Origin: Aphanocapsa feldmannii 277cV
Lineage (GTDB): Bacteria; Cyanobacteriota; Cyanobacteriia; PCC-6307; Cyanobiaceae
Direction: 5' to 3'
Assembly: GCA_004768415.1 (NCBI GenBank)
Contig: SRMO01000084.1
Coordinates: forward strand, 221,820 to 255,906
Length of the DNA: 34,087 nt
Position numbers and translations under genes: made by a program. Under the pieces are notes generated by a model, which ran no database searches, had not been told where the DNA came from, and saw only the letters and a program-made list of their open reading frames with translations. Of the stretch, positions 9,325-20,040 are shown piece by piece. Within the stretch, counting starts at the first letter, position 1. Each line of letters begins with the position of its first letter.

Positions 9325-11652
9325 ATGACCATCAGCCCACCGGAGCGTGGAGCCAAGGCCAAGGTCGTGGTGGACCGGGATCCTGTGCGCGTCTCTGCTG
9401 ACGTGCTCGGCACCCCCGGTCATTTCGACCGCAACCTCAAGAAGGGTCCAAAAACCACCACGTGGATTTGGAACCTTCACGCCCGCGCTCACGACTTCGA
9501 CAGTCACACGAGCGATCTTGAAGACATCTCCCGCAAGATCTTCAGCGCTCACTTCGGCCACCTGGCCGTTATCTTCATCTGGCTGAGCGGCGCCTTCTAC
9601 CATGGTGCCCGCTTCTCCAATTACAGCGGCTGGCTTGCAGATCCCCTGCAGGTCAAACCCTCCGCACAAGTTGTCTGGCCGATCTTCGGTCAGGAAATTC
9701 TCAATGGTGACGTGGGAGCTGGCTTCCACGGCATTCAGATCACCTCCGGTCTGTTCCAGCTCTGGCGGGCCGCCGGTTTCACCAATGAAAGCCAGCTGCT
9801 TGCCACGGCAATTGCAGCTCTGGTCTGCGCCGGCCTGATGCTCAATGCCGGTGTTTTCCACTATCACAAAGCAGCACCCAAGCTCGAGTGGTTCCAGAAT
9901 GTTGAGTCGATGCTCAACCACCACTTGGCCGGACTTTTCGGTCTCGGTTCGCTGGCCTGGGCCGGTCACCTGATTCACGTGTCACTGCCTGTGAATCAGC
10001 TGATGGATGCCATCGATGCGGGCGAGCCCCTGACGCTCGACGGCACGACCATCGCAAGCGTGGCCGACATTCCGCTGCCCCATGAGTTCTTCAATCAGGA
10101 CCTGATCGCGCAGCTGTTCCCCGGCTTCAATGCAGGCGTCGGTGCCTTCTTCAGTGGTAACTGGGCCGCCTACAGCGACTTCCTCACCTTCAATGGCGGT
10201 GTGAACCCCGTGACCGGTGGGCTCTGGATGACCGACATCGCCCACCACCACGTGGCCATCGCGGTGATGTTCATCATCGCCGGTCACATGTACCGCACCA
10301 ACTGGGGCATCGGTCACAGCATCAAGGAAATCCTCGAGGGTCAGAACGGTGACCCGCTGCTGTTCCCCGCCTCCAACGGTCACAAAGGGCTCTACGAGTT
10401 CATGACCACCTCCTGGCACTCCCAGCTGGCCATCAACCTGGCCATCGGTGGTTCCGTGAGCATCGTCGTGGCGCACCACATGTACGCGATGCCTCCCTAT
10501 CCGTACCTGGCCGTGGATTACCCCACGATGCTGAGCCTGTTCACCCATCACATGTGGATCGGCGGCTTCATGATCTGCGGTGCCGGCGCCCATGCCGCCA
10601 TCGCCATGGTGCGCGACTATGACCCCGCCCAGAACATCGACAACGTTCTGGATCGGGTGCTCAAGGCCCGCGATGCCATCATCAGCCACCTGAACTGGGT
10701 GTGCATCTGGCTGGGCTTCCACGCCTTCGGCCTCTATGTCCACAACGACACCATGCGTGCCCTGGGTCGTACCCAGGACATGTTCAGTGATTCCGCGATC
10801 CAGCTGAAGCCGATCTTCGCTCAGTGGATCCAGGGTCTCCATGCCGCTGCTGCCGGTGGCTACACCTCCAATGGCTGGCCCCTCGGTGCTCCCAATGCCC
10901 TGGCTGCCAGCAGTGAGGTGTTCGGTGGCAATCTCGTCGCCGTCGGTGGCAAGGTTGCCGTCGCTCCCATTGCTCTGGGCACGGCGGACTTCATGGTCCA
11001 CCACATCCACGCCTTCACGATTCACGTGACGGTGCTGATCCTGCTCAAGGGCGTCCTCTACGCACGTAACTCCCGTCTCATCCCTGACAAGGCCAACCTC
11101 GGCTTCGCCTTCCCCTGTGATGGCCCCGGCCGCGGCGGCACCTGCCAGGTTTCCGGTTGGGACCATGTGTTCCTGGGCCTCTTCTGGATGTACAACTCCA
11201 TCTCGATTGTCATCTTCCACTACTCCTGGAAGATGCAGAGCGATGTCTGGGGCACTGTGCTTCCTGATGGCACCGTCAAGCACATCACCAACGGCAATTT
11301 CGCCGAAAGTGCTGTGACGATCAACGGTTGGCTGCGTGACTTCCTGTGGGCCCAGGCCACCCAGGTGATCAACAGCTACGGATCTTCCTCCAGTGCCTAT
11401 GGCCTGATGTTCCTGGCCTCCCACTTCGTCTGGGCCTTCAGCCTGATGTTCCTCTTCAGTGGCCGTGGCTACTGGCAGGAGCTGATCGAGTCCATCGTCT
11501 GGGCTCATAACAAGCTGAAGGTGGCTCCCGCCATCCAGCCCCGCGCGCTGAGCATCACCCAGGGTCGCGCTGTCGGCCTCGCCCACTATCTGCTGGGCGG
11601 CATCGGCACCACCTGGGCCTTCTTCCTCGCCCGCACCCTTGCGGTCGGTTGA
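9325..11652 (+). CDS. psaA: Photosystem I P700 apoprotein A1
   Basis: [38 protein letters not shown]...; [29 protein letters not shown] track start 9181 extended upstream; ATG at 9325 chosen. Confidence 0.99.
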   Translation: MTISPPERGAKAKVVVDRDPVRVSADVLGTPGHFDRNLKKGPKTTTWIWNLHARAHDFDSHTSDLEDISRKIFSAHFGHLAVIFIWLSGAFYHGARFSNYSGWLADPLQVKPSAQVVWPIFGQEILNGDVGAGFHGIQITSGLFQLWRAAGFTNESQLLATAIAALVCAGLMLNAGVFHYHKAAPKLEWFQNVESMLNHHLAGLFGLGSLAWAGHLIHVSLPVNQLMDAIDAGEPLTLDGTTIASVADIPLPHEFFNQDLIAQLFPGFNAGVGAFFSGNWAAYSDFLTFNGGVNPVTGGLWMTDIAHHHVAIAVMFIIAGHMYRTNWGIGHSIKEILEGQNGDPLLFPASNGHKGLYEFMTTSWHSQLAINLAIGGSVSIVVAHHMYAMPPYPYLAVDYPTMLSLFTHHMWIGGFMICGAGAHAAIAMVRDYDPAQNIDNVLDRVLKARDAIISHLNWVCIWLGFHAFGLYVHNDTMRALGRTQDMFSDSAIQLKPIFAQWIQGLHAAAAGGYTSNGWPLGAPNALAASSEVFGGNLVAVGGKVAVAPIALGTADFMVHHIHAFTIHVTVLILLKGVLYARNSRLIPDKANLGFAFPCDGPGRGGTCQVSGWDHVFLGLFWMYNSISIVIFHYSWKMQSDVWGTVLPDGTVKHITNGNFAESAVTINGWLRDFLWAQATQVINSYGSSSSAYGLMFLASHFVWAFSLMFLFSGRGYWQELIESIVWAHNKLKVAPAIQPRALSITQGRAVGLAHYLLGGIGTTWAFFLARTLAVG

Positions 11653-11670
11653 CCTGACACCTCCCCTCCA

Positions 11671-13884
11671 ATGGCAACGAAATTTCCTTCGTTCAGCCAG
11701 GGTCTGGCGCAGGACCCGACGACCCGTCGTATCTGGTACGGCATCGCCACGGCTCACGACTTCGAGAGCCATGACGGAATGACGGAGGAGCGGCTTTACC
11801 AGAAGCTGTTCTCCACCCACTTCGGTCACCTGGCGATCATCGGCCTCTGGGTCTCCGGAAACCTGTTCCACGTCGCCTGGCAGGGCAACTTTGAGCAGTG
11901 GGTCGCCGATCCGCTGCACGTGCGTCCCATCGCCCACGCGATCTGGGATCCTCACTTCGGCCAGGGCGCCATCGCGGCCTTCACCCAGGCCGGCGCCAGC
12001 TCACCTGTGAACGTTGCCTATTCGGGCATCTACCACTGGTGGTACACGATCGGCATGCGCACCAATGCCGAGCTGTACATGGGATCCATCTTCATGATGA
12101 TCCTCTCGGCCTGGACGCTGTTCGCGGGCTGGATGCACCTCCAACCCAAGTTCCGCCCATCCCTGGCCTGGTTCAAGAACGCCGAGTCGCGCCTGAACCA
12201 CCACCTTGCGGTGCTGTTCGGCTTCAGCTCCATCGGCTGGGCCGGTCACCTGATTCACGTCGCCATCCCCGAGGCCCGCGGTCAGCACGTTGGTTGGGAC
12301 AACTTCCTCACCACGGCTCCGCATCCTGCCGGTCTGGCGCCGTTCTTCACCGGCAACTGGGGTGCCTACGCCCTGAACCCCGACACCCTTGACCATGCCT
12401 TCGGCACGGCCGATGGTGCCGGCACCGCGATTCTCACCTTCCTGGGTGGTTTTCACCCCCAGACAGAAGCGCTCTGGCTCACGGACATTGCCCATCACCA
12501 CCTGGCGATCGGCTGTCTGTTCGTGATCGCCGGTCACATGTACCGCACCAACTTCGGTATCGGTCACTCGATCAAGGAGATCCTCGAGGCCCACAACCCT
12601 CCCAGTGACACTCCAGGTGACCTGGGTGCAGGCCACAACGGCATCTTCGACACCCTCAACAACTCCCTGCACATGCAGCTGGGCCTGGCCCTTGCCAGCC
12701 TCGGCACGGTGACCAGCCTTGTCGCCCAGCACATGTATTCGATGCCGTCCTACGCGTTCATCGCCAAGGACTACACCACGCAGGCAGCCCTTTACACCCA
12801 CCACCAGTACATCGCCATCTTCCTGATGTGCGGTGCCTTCGCCCACGGCGCGATCTTCTTCATCCGCGATTACGACCCGGCCGCCAACAAGAACAACGTT
12901 CTGGCCCGGATGCTGGAGCACAAGGAAGCCGTCATCAGCCACCTCAGCTGGGTGTCTCTGTTCCTTGGCTTCCACACCCTCGGTCTCTACGTCCACAACG
13001 ACGTGGTAGTCGCTTTCGGTACACCCGAGAAGCAGATGCTGGTCGAGCCGGTGTTCGCCCAGTTCATCCAGGCTGCCAGCGGCAAGGCCATCTACGGGTT
13101 TGACGTCCTGCTGGCCAATGCCAACAGTGCCGCTTCCCTGGCCAGCCAGAACATCCCCGGCGACCACTACTGGCTGGCTGCCATCAATGGCAACACCGAT
13201 GTGTTCATGCCCATCGGTCCTGGTGATTTCCTTGTGCACCATGCCATCGCCCTGGGCCTCCACACCACGACACTGATCCTGGTGAAAGGTGCCCTGGACG
13301 CCCGTGGTTCCAAGCTGATGCCCGACAAGAAGGACTTCGGCTACTCCTTCCCCTGTGACGGCCCCGGCCGTGGTGGCACCTGCGACATCTCTGCCTGGGA
13401 CTCCTTCTACCTGGCTCTGTTCTGGGCGCTGAACACCATCGCCTGGACCACCTTCTACTGGCACTGGAAGCACCTTGCCGTCTGGCAGGGCAACGTTGCC
13501 CAGTTCAACGAATCGAGTACCTACCTGATGGGTTGGTTCCGCGACTACCTGTGGCTGAACAGCTCTCAGTTGATCAACGGCTACAACCCCTTCGGCGCCA
13601 ATAACCTCGCCATCTGGGCATGGATCTTCCTGGCCGCTCACCTCTGCTGGGCCGTCGGCTTCATGTTCCTGATCTCCTGGCGCGGTTACTGGCAGGAGCT
13701 GATCGAGACCATCGTCTGGGCCCACCAGCGCACCCCGCTGGCCAACCTGGTCGGCTGGCGTGACAAGCCCGTCGCTCTCTCGATCGTTCAGGCCCGCTTG
13801 GTCGGTCTGACCCACTTCACTGTGGGCTTCTTCGGAACCTTCGCAGCGTTCCTGATCGCCTCCACAGCAGGTAAGTTCGGCTGA
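11671..13884 (+). CDS. psaB: Photosystem I P700 apoprotein A2
   Basis: [62 protein letters not shown]. Confidence 0.99.
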   Translation: MATKFPSFSQGLAQDPTTRRIWYGIATAHDFESHDGMTEERLYQKLFSTHFGHLAIIGLWVSGNLFHVAWQGNFEQWVADPLHVRPIAHAIWDPHFGQGAIAAFTQAGASSPVNVAYSGIYHWWYTIGMRTNAELYMGSIFMMILSAWTLFAGWMHLQPKFRPSLAWFKNAESRLNHHLAVLFGFSSIGWAGHLIHVAIPEARGQHVGWDNFLTTAPHPAGLAPFFTGNWGAYALNPDTLDHAFGTADGAGTAILTFLGGFHPQTEALWLTDIAHHHLAIGCLFVIAGHMYRTNFGIGHSIKEILEAHNPPSDTPGDLGAGHNGIFDTLNNSLHMQLGLALASLGTVTSLVAQHMYSMPSYAFIAKDYTTQAALYTHHQYIAIFLMCGAFAHGAIFFIRDYDPAANKNNVLARMLEHKEAVISHLSWVSLFLGFHTLGLYVHNDVVVAFGTPEKQMLVEPVFAQFIQAASGKAIYGFDVLLANANSAASLASQNIPGDHYWLAAINGNTDVFMPIGPGDFLVHHAIALGLHTTTLILVKGALDARGSKLMPDKKDFGYSFPCDGPGRGGTCDISAWDSFYLALFWALNTIAWTTFYWHWKHLAVWQGNVAQFNESSTYLMGWFRDYLWLNSSQLINGYNPFGANNLAIWAWIFLAAHLCWAVGFMFLISWRGYWQELIETIVWAHQRTPLANLVGWRDKPVALSIVQARLVGLTHFTVGFFGTFAAFLIASTAGKFG

Positions 13885-13921
13885 TCTGATCCGAGATCCG
13901 CTTCATCGAGACGTCCAATCA

Positions 13922-13945
13922 CCCCCCGCTTAGGCGGGGGGTTTT
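13922..13945 (+). terminator. Rho-independent terminator after psaB
   Basis: CCCCCCGC-TTAG-GCGGGGGG followed by TTTT. Confidence 0.85.
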
Positions 13946-14236
13946 GTCTTGTGCGGTTGTTTTTCCCAAACCCTGTTTGTCCACCTGCTTGCCCGGGGGA
14001 ACGAACCCCCTTGTTGCCCCAGGTGATCTCAGCAGGTTGGGCACCATATCCCGCCCGAAGCAGGCAACAGCAATGCTGTCCAACCTGCTATGGACCTATG
14101 GACCATCTCAACACCGAAAAGTATTGCTGCTACCAGCAGTGGAATTCGAGATGCGAGGTTTTCCAGAGATTCCCTTGAACATCCCTGTCTGAACAACGTG
14201 AGCAATGCCATGAAAGCGCTGCCAAGAAAGCAGAGT

Positions 14237-14563
14237 TTAACTTGGCCAGGTTGTTGAGGGCTGCTGTTCAGTTCTTGCCATTGACATCAAAAGGGCCCGC
14301 CAAGGCGCTATATATCGAAATGCCCAAGACCAATGCTCAGGTTTAGTGTAAATCAACTCGCTAATCTCCTGATCAGAAAGAGAAGGAAATTCAGCTGCGC
14401 TAGCCCGCAAGAAGTCTACCGCAGTAAAGTGATAGCCTAGACGCTTGCCAATTTCCACAATATCATCGATCGAGCGAGCCGCCTTGAGAGACTTCATTTT
14501 GCCATGATCCATTGACAGATCACCTATAAACTTGGCAAGGTCTGTCTGTTTATTTTGAGTCAT
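14237..14563 (-). CDS. Nif11-domain-like small protein (ORF track start 14578; ATG at 14563 preferred)
   Basis: LAKFIGDLSMDHGKMKSLKAARSIDDIVEIGKRLGYHFTAVDFLRAS resembles Nif11 domain pattern (Phe-Leu region, then GYxFtxxdl); ATGA overlap with upstream ORF. Confidence 0.65.
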   Translation of the reverse strand: MTQNKQTDLAKFIGDLSMDHGKMKSLKAARSIDDIVEIGKRLGYHFTAVDFLRASAAEFPSLSDQEISELIYTKPEHWSWAFRYIAPWRALLMSMARTEQQPSTTWPS

Positions 14564-14877
14564 GCGTTTAGATACCAAATTGCGTATTGATTAGATTTGC
14601 AGACAATCTGCAAAACCAGTGGCCCGCCTGAACAACGAAGAAACCTCCACTTCAGGCCATTCTCGCAGCAGCCAGAGTCGATAAGGTGCTTTGCCGTTCT
14701 CGTTGCCTGCTCAAGTGGTATAGCTGTTGTATACAGCTTTGGGTGAACCTCATGGATCAGTTTCTCTATGTCTTTTGTTTGCGAATTGTGAAAAAGTTTG
14801 TCCTGAACTCCTGTGTTGGTCTTGAGGCGCTCGCCAAAGTGCCAAACGAACTGGTCCTGGTCAATCATTGAATTCAT
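14560..14877 (-). CDS. Small ORF of unknown function, possibly divergent Nif11-like N-terminus
   Basis: MNSMIDQDQFVWHFGERLKTNTGVQDKLF...; start overlaps pebB stop (ATGA), stop overlaps next start (ATGA). Confidence 0.55.
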   Translation of the reverse strand: MNSMIDQDQFVWHFGERLKTNTGVQDKLFHNSQTKDIEKLIHEVHPKLYTTAIPLEQATRTAKHLIDSGCCENGLKWRFLRCSGGPLVLQIVCKSNQYAIWYLNA

Positions 14878-15638
14878 GGCAAACCAGATTGAGAGCTTGT
14901 TTGAGCAGATTCCAAGTCAAACAGAAAGCCGTGGATGTAGGCCTCGGTCCAGTCACTGCCGTAGAAACGGGTCAGCATTCCTCTGGCCGGATCCTTTTCG
15001 GCCCGATAGTCGGTATAGCGCCGTTGACCCGCCAGTAATGCGTCACTGCGGTCCCCTTGCACAGGCCTGGCTTCACAGACCAGATCCAGATAGATCTCAA
15101 GATAGTCCACGAAGGCCGGAAACACAGTGGTCTCCAAGCTGGTCTCGTCATCCAGCGGCAGGCGGGTCCAAAGGAAGCCTTTCGAGAAATAAGGCTCCGC
15201 TTCCTGCGGAATGGGACCACCATCCGGGAGCCTGGACCGCCAGCGCTCAAACACCGGCTGCAGGCGTTTCCAGACAGGGGCCGTGTGGGAAGCATCGCGC
15301 TTGAGCACCGGCTGCAGGTCAAGGGCAATCAGATGACCCCCTGGCAAGCTCACCAAGTCGGCACCGAAGAAGGGCAAATCGTAGTGATGGTCAGGGTTGA
15401 TTACAAAATTCAGCACATGGGGAGGGCCTTCGGCTTCCACACAGGCGGCTCGGGCCTGGCGGATAGCCGGGGCCTTCACTGCCCAGCTGGTGGTGGTCAC
15501 TTCACTCCGCCGTGATCTCGGCCCCGTCATTGCCCGCTTCTGCTCGAAGCCAGCGGGAATGGGGTAGGACGTCAGCGCCAGACGCTCAGTCATGCGTGAC
15601 TTGGCGAGATCCAGAAAGCGCTTCCACAACCAACTCAT
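14874..15638 (-). CDS. pebB: Phycoerythrobilin:ferredoxin oxidoreductase
   Basis: Ferredoxin-dependent bilin reductase motifs: VINPDHHYDLPFFGADLVSLPGGHLIALDLQPV, YTDYRAEKDPARGMLTRFYG. Confidence 0.93.
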   Translation of the reverse strand: MSWLWKRFLDLAKSRMTERLALTSYPIPAGFEQKRAMTGPRSRRSEVTTTSWAVKAPAIRQARAACVEAEGPPHVLNFVINPDHHYDLPFFGADLVSLPGGHLIALDLQPVLKRDASHTAPVWKRLQPVFERWRSRLPDGGPIPQEAEPYFSKGFLWTRLPLDDETSLETTVFPAFVDYLEIYLDLVCEARPVQGDRSDALLAGQRRYTDYRAEKDPARGMLTRFYGSDWTEAYIHGFLFDLESAQTSSQSGLP

Positions 15639-16369
15639 CGGCCGGCTCCCTTGTTGGCGGCCACGGCGACTGGCGTGGCCGAACCCGGGAAGAGGAATTC
15701 ATGCACGAAGCGATCGGCCCACTCCTTGCCGAAATAGCTGCAGAACAGGCCGTGGGCCGGGTCCTTCTCGGCACTGTAGATGTCGTAGTCCAGCTGCAGG
15801 GCGGCCACTTCAGCCCGCAGGGCCGGGTTGGGAATCTGGGCATCGTGCATGGCCCAGTAGGCATCGAGCAACTGCCCGAAGGCCGCCGCGAGAGGGTCCT
15901 GCAGCGTGGAGATGGTGCCCCGGGCAAACAGCAACCAGGGGGAGAAGTAGCGGTTGGCGTCATAGCTGCGCATCTCCTCACCTGCCGCAAAGGCGGGGTA
16001 GCTACCCTGCAGGCGGCGGAGTGGCGCAAGGTAGTGCTCCAGGTAGGCGGGTTCCTGCTTCAGTGGTTGGAAATCCATCACCGCCACAAGCTTGTCGCGG
16101 GTGCCGAAACTGAGCAGGTCGATGCCCAGCAACGGCTGTTCGCGGTCATGGTCCGGGTAGGCCACGGCATTGAGCACCTGAACGGCAGCACCGGCATCCA
16201 ACCGGGTGGCCCGCAGCCGTGCGATGCCCGGCAGTTGCCAGGCCTGGCTGCGTATCCGTCCCTGTTTGCGGCTGGAATCAGCCGCATCGAGCCCCTGCGG
16301 CAGGGTCAATGCTGTGCCCCCCCGGGCAGCCACGTCGGCTGCCAGCCGTTCGAGGAACGCTTCGAACAT
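15635..16369 (-). CDS. pebA: 15,16-dihydrobiliverdin:ferredoxin oxidoreductase (ATG at 16369; ORF track start 16549 probably too early)
   Basis: FDBR motifs GIDLLSFGTRDKLVAVMDFQPL, YDIYSAEKDPAHGLFCSYFGKEWADRFVHEFLFP; paired with pebB. Confidence 0.93.
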   Translation of the reverse strand: MFEAFLERLAADVAARGGTALTLPQGLDAADSSRKQGRIRSQAWQLPGIARLRATRLDAGAAVQVLNAVAYPDHDREQPLLGIDLLSFGTRDKLVAVMDFQPLKQEPAYLEHYLAPLRRLQGSYPAFAAGEEMRSYDANRYFSPWLLFARGTISTLQDPLAAAFGQLLDAYWAMHDAQIPNPALRAEVAALQLDYDIYSAEKDPAHGLFCSYFGKEWADRFVHEFLFPGSATPVAVAANKGAGR

Positions 16370-16598
16370 CGCCTGGCCACAAGACCACGTCACAGTATGA
16401 CTCGGTGGCACGCCTGAGGAAACCCGTGCCAGCCGGCAAAGCGCGCCCTGCCAGTGGACAGGATCCCTTGCAGGGACTTGAGGCAGGAGCTCCAACGCGA
16501 CGCTTTGCAGCGTTCCTTTGGCGACAACAGACGAAAACAGCCGGTGCAAGCCTTCACAGGCAACCAGAGCGCTTCACGCAGGCGTTTTCCCGGACAGG

Positions 16599-17156
16599 TC
16601 AGCAGCGGGCCAGTGACGCCTGCCGCAGCGCCGCGAAGTCGGCATCCGGGCTGCAACGGATCTCCGTGCAGTAGCTCATCAGGCTGGGTCCATCCATCAG
16701 CCGCACGCTGCCCACCCGCACCCGCACGTCGTCATTGATGAACCAACAGCGTTCCACGCCGGTATTGCGGTCGTAATCGGTGTGGATGCTCAGCACGCCA
16801 TCGCAGCTGAACTGATAGCGGCTGATCACCGGGCGGGCCTCCACATAGCCCACATCGCGCATCAGACGACCGCGCAGCGGATTGTCGGTGTCCGGTAGAT
16901 CCACCAGCACCGCGGAATACTTCTCATCGGGGGGGCCTTGTCTGAAGGTGTCCTGCCAGTTGAAGCGGGCGCCACAGGTGGCCGCCGCCAGGGGCAGGCC
17001 CAGCTGCTCGCAGACCCGCGCCACGCTGGCGTCTTCATGGGGCAACAGGCTGACGATCAGGTTCGACTCGCCCGACTCGTCCTCCGCAGCATCGAAGTGG
17101 TGCACGGCGCGCTGGGAGAGCCAGGTGCCGGCACTCTTGGCAAAGAAGGCGTCCAT
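16599..17156 (-). CDS. CpeS/CpcS-family chromophore lyase (start MDAFFAKS at 17156 preferred; ORF track 17201)
   Basis: FFAKSAGTWLSQRAVHHF, SRYQFSCDGVLSIHTDYDRNTGVERCWFINDDVRVRVGSV typical of CpcS/CpeS/CpeU lyases. Confidence 0.8.
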   Translation of the reverse strand: MDAFFAKSAGTWLSQRAVHHFDAAEDESGESNLIVSLLPHEDASVARVCEQLGLPLAAATCGARFNWQDTFRQGPPDEKYSAVLVDLPDTDNPLRGRLMRDVGYVEARPVISRYQFSCDGVLSIHTDYDRNTGVERCWFINDDVRVRVGSVRLMDGPSLMSYCTEIRCSPDADFAALRQASLARC

Positions 17157-17248
17157 CCGCAGGGGAGGCTGCACGGCAACGGCTGGTGACGACGGTCCCA
17201 TGCTGCAGGGCCGTGGGGGAAGCTTGTCGGCAGCAGCTTCGAAGGTTC

Positions 17249-18007
17249 ATGCAGGGTCGCGCCCCGCTTTTCGGCTATGGCATGCAGGCAGCGGGCGCCG
17301 ATCTGCAGAGCTGCGACGGCTGCGATCTGGAGCTTGTCAATGCCGACTTCAGCGGCGCCGACCTGCGCGATGCCCGCTTCCGTGGCGCCGATCTGCGCGG
17401 GGTCGATCTGCGCGATGCCATGGCCTCGGCGGACTTCAGCGGCGCCAACCTCTGTCGGGCCGACCTGCGCGCTGCCGATCTCCGTGGCGCAGTGCTGCGC
17501 GACGTCCGCCTGGAGCTGGCCCGCTACGACCGTGACACCCGCTGGCCCGAGGGCTTCGATTTCGTCCGCAGTGGTGCAGTGGGTCCGGGAGCATCCCTTG
17601 CTGGCAGGTTCCTCAACACGGCTGATCTGCGCGGTATGGACCTGCGCGGGGCCCGCATGCTGGGTATCTATATGAGTGGCGCCGACCTGCGCGGCGCCCT
17701 GCTCCAGGACATCGGCTTCGCCAACGGTGACCTCCGCCGCAGCCGCTTCTGTGGGGCGCTGATGAACGGCTGCCGTTTCGGTTATGTGCAGGCGGAGCAG
17801 TGTGATTTCCGTGGCGCCGACCTCAGCGGCGCCGACTTCAGCGAGGTGGGCAGCATTGCCGGCGCCATCTTCAGCGGTGTGGTGGGGCTGGAGACCATTC
17901 GCGACCACCTGCTCAGTCGCCACTACAGGGAACTGGACTGCTGGAACAGCCTGGCCCGCTGCACCACCCGGGAGAGCATCGAGGCCAGGCAGGGAGCGGC
18001 GCCATGA
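17249..18007 (+). CDS. Pentapeptide-repeat protein (start MQGRAPLFG at 17249; ORF track 17186)
   Basis: Tandem A(D/N)LxG-type repeats: ADFSGADLRDARFRGADLRGVDLRDA..., NTADLRGMDLRGARMLG, CDFRGADLSGADFSE. Confidence 0.9.
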   Translation: MQGRAPLFGYGMQAAGADLQSCDGCDLELVNADFSGADLRDARFRGADLRGVDLRDAMASADFSGANLCRADLRAADLRGAVLRDVRLELARYDRDTRWPEGFDFVRSGAVGPGASLAGRFLNTADLRGMDLRGARMLGIYMSGADLRGALLQDIGFANGDLRRSRFCGALMNGCRFGYVQAEQCDFRGADLSGADFSEVGSIAGAIFSGVVGLETIRDHLLSRHYRELDCWNSLARCTTRESIEARQGAAP

Positions 18008-19266
18008 GTGGCGGGCGTTTCGACAACCTTTTCGCCTGGATGGATGAACCAGAGGCGATCCGCTGCCTGCGCACCCCTGCCGACCAGCTGGACATCCCCG
18101 CAGCTCAATACGTGGCCGCCACACGCCTGGGGGCTGCCAGCAGTGAGGCCTCTCTGCTCGCCCTGCTCGATGCCGCCCGTTTTCGCGGGGACGACATCAA
18201 CAACCGGTTGACGCGGCGCAAGGCCCTGGAGGCCCTGGGGCGGCGACGGGATCCCCGCTCCCTGGCGCTGGTGCTCAAAGCCCTGGCCGCTGACGATCCT
18301 GCGGCCGTGGTCAATGCCGCCAACAGCGTCACCGCCCTGGCACCGCTGGACGACACCCAGGGTGCTGCTGCCGTGACCGCCCTCTGCCACGGCCTGCGGG
18401 GGCCCGGCACCCAGCAACGGGCGGTGGTGCAGGCCCTCACACGCCTGGGGGCCAGCGAGGTCGAAGCCCGCATCCGCTCCTTGCTGGGGGACCCCGATCC
18501 CATCCTGGATGGGGCTGTACGGGCCTATCTCGCCAGGGTCTGCAACGCCCGTGACCTGCTGGGCCCCGTGCTGCAGCGCCTGGGCGACAGCGAGCCCGGC
18601 CAGCGGCGCACGGCGGTGATCGATCTCGGCCTGGCAGGGGATCCCGGCCAGCTGGCGGCGGTGGTGCACACGGCCACCTCCATGCCCCTGCGTGCTCTGG
18701 CGGCCTTTCCCCTGGCCCGCCAGGCCCTGGCAGAGCACCATGACCCCGCCATGGTGGCGTCTCGGCTGGATAGCCTCTGCAGCGACGACCCGCGCACCCT
18801 GCGGCTGCTGGGGGATCCCTGCCCCGAGGACGACAGCCCTGAAGCGTTGCTGCGGCTGATGCTGCAACGGGATGAGAACGCCCAGTACGGCGCGGCCCGC
18901 AGGCAGCTCGCCCTGCCCCGCAGCGAACAGCTGGATCTGGCCGGGCGGATTCGTGCAGACCACTACAGCGATTACGGCGCCAACTATCTGCTGATGCGGC
19001 TGATCGGCCTGGGCAGACTGGAGCAGCTGCGGGATGTCATCGGGGAGGGCCTCAGGGAAACGGCGCCGCAGTACGCGAAGTCGCGCATCGCCGCCGCCAT
19101 GGCCAGTGCGGAGCTCGACCTCGGCGAGCACATCCCCCTGCTGCGGCAGTTGAGCCGGCAGAGCCGCAGTGATGGCCTGCGCTGGGCTTCTGCCCATGCC
19201 CTCCAGCGACTGGCCGGCGAGAGCGATCCCGCTGGCCGGGCTCTGTCCTTGCGGGCTGCCGTCTGA
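18004..19266 (+). CDS. cpeY: HEAT-repeat phycoerythrobilin lyase, CpeY (or MpeY) family
   Basis: MSGGRFDNLFAWMDEPEAI..., HEAT-like repeats, DHYSDYGANYLLMRLIGLG, YAKSRIAAAMASAELDLGEHIPLL; adjacent to PE genes. Confidence 0.88.
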   Translation: MSGGRFDNLFAWMDEPEAIRCLRTPADQLDIPAAQYVAATRLGAASSEASLLALLDAARFRGDDINNRLTRRKALEALGRRRDPRSLALVLKALAADDPAAVVNAANSVTALAPLDDTQGAAAVTALCHGLRGPGTQQRAVVQALTRLGASEVEARIRSLLGDPDPILDGAVRAYLARVCNARDLLGPVLQRLGDSEPGQRRTAVIDLGLAGDPGQLAAVVHTATSMPLRALAAFPLARQALAEHHDPAMVASRLDSLCSDDPRTLRLLGDPCPEDDSPEALLRLMLQRDENAQYGAARRQLALPRSEQLDLAGRIRADHYSDYGANYLLMRLIGLGRLEQLRDVIGEGLRETAPQYAKSRIAAAMASAELDLGEHIPLLRQLSRQSRSDGLRWASAHALQRLAGESDPAGRALSLRAAV

Positions 19267-19365
19267 GGGCTCTGCGAGGCAAGAGACTGTCTAAAAGGAT
19301 GTCCTAGATGAACCTTTGTTGCCTGGTCTGCGCATTCTCTCTGCTGCTGAGCTGGTTTCCCATAA

Positions 19366-19992
<627 letters not shown>

Positions 19993-20040
19993 GCGTTCAG
20001 CACCTGCTCAACGTTTTCGCACACCCTTTTCATTGAACCG

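Noticed and set aside
9982-13815. Long minus-strand ORFs antisense to psaA (657 aa) and psaB (604 aa)
   Set aside because: Shadow ORFs from GC-rich codon bias of highly conserved psaA/psaB; composition is Gly/Val/Asp/His rich with no recognisable domain.
13944-14192. Small plus ORFs downstream of the psaB terminator
   Set aside because: Overlap the terminator T-run, no family resemblance, no clear ribosome-binding context.
17270-17860. Short tandem DNA periodicity as a CRISPR or satellite
   Set aside because: Explained by the coding of pentapeptide repeats; no spacer/repeat architecture.
17057-19197. Minus-strand ORFs opposite the pentapeptide gene and cpeY
   Set aside because: Repetitive translation is the mirror of the pentapeptide/HEAT repeats; no independent support.
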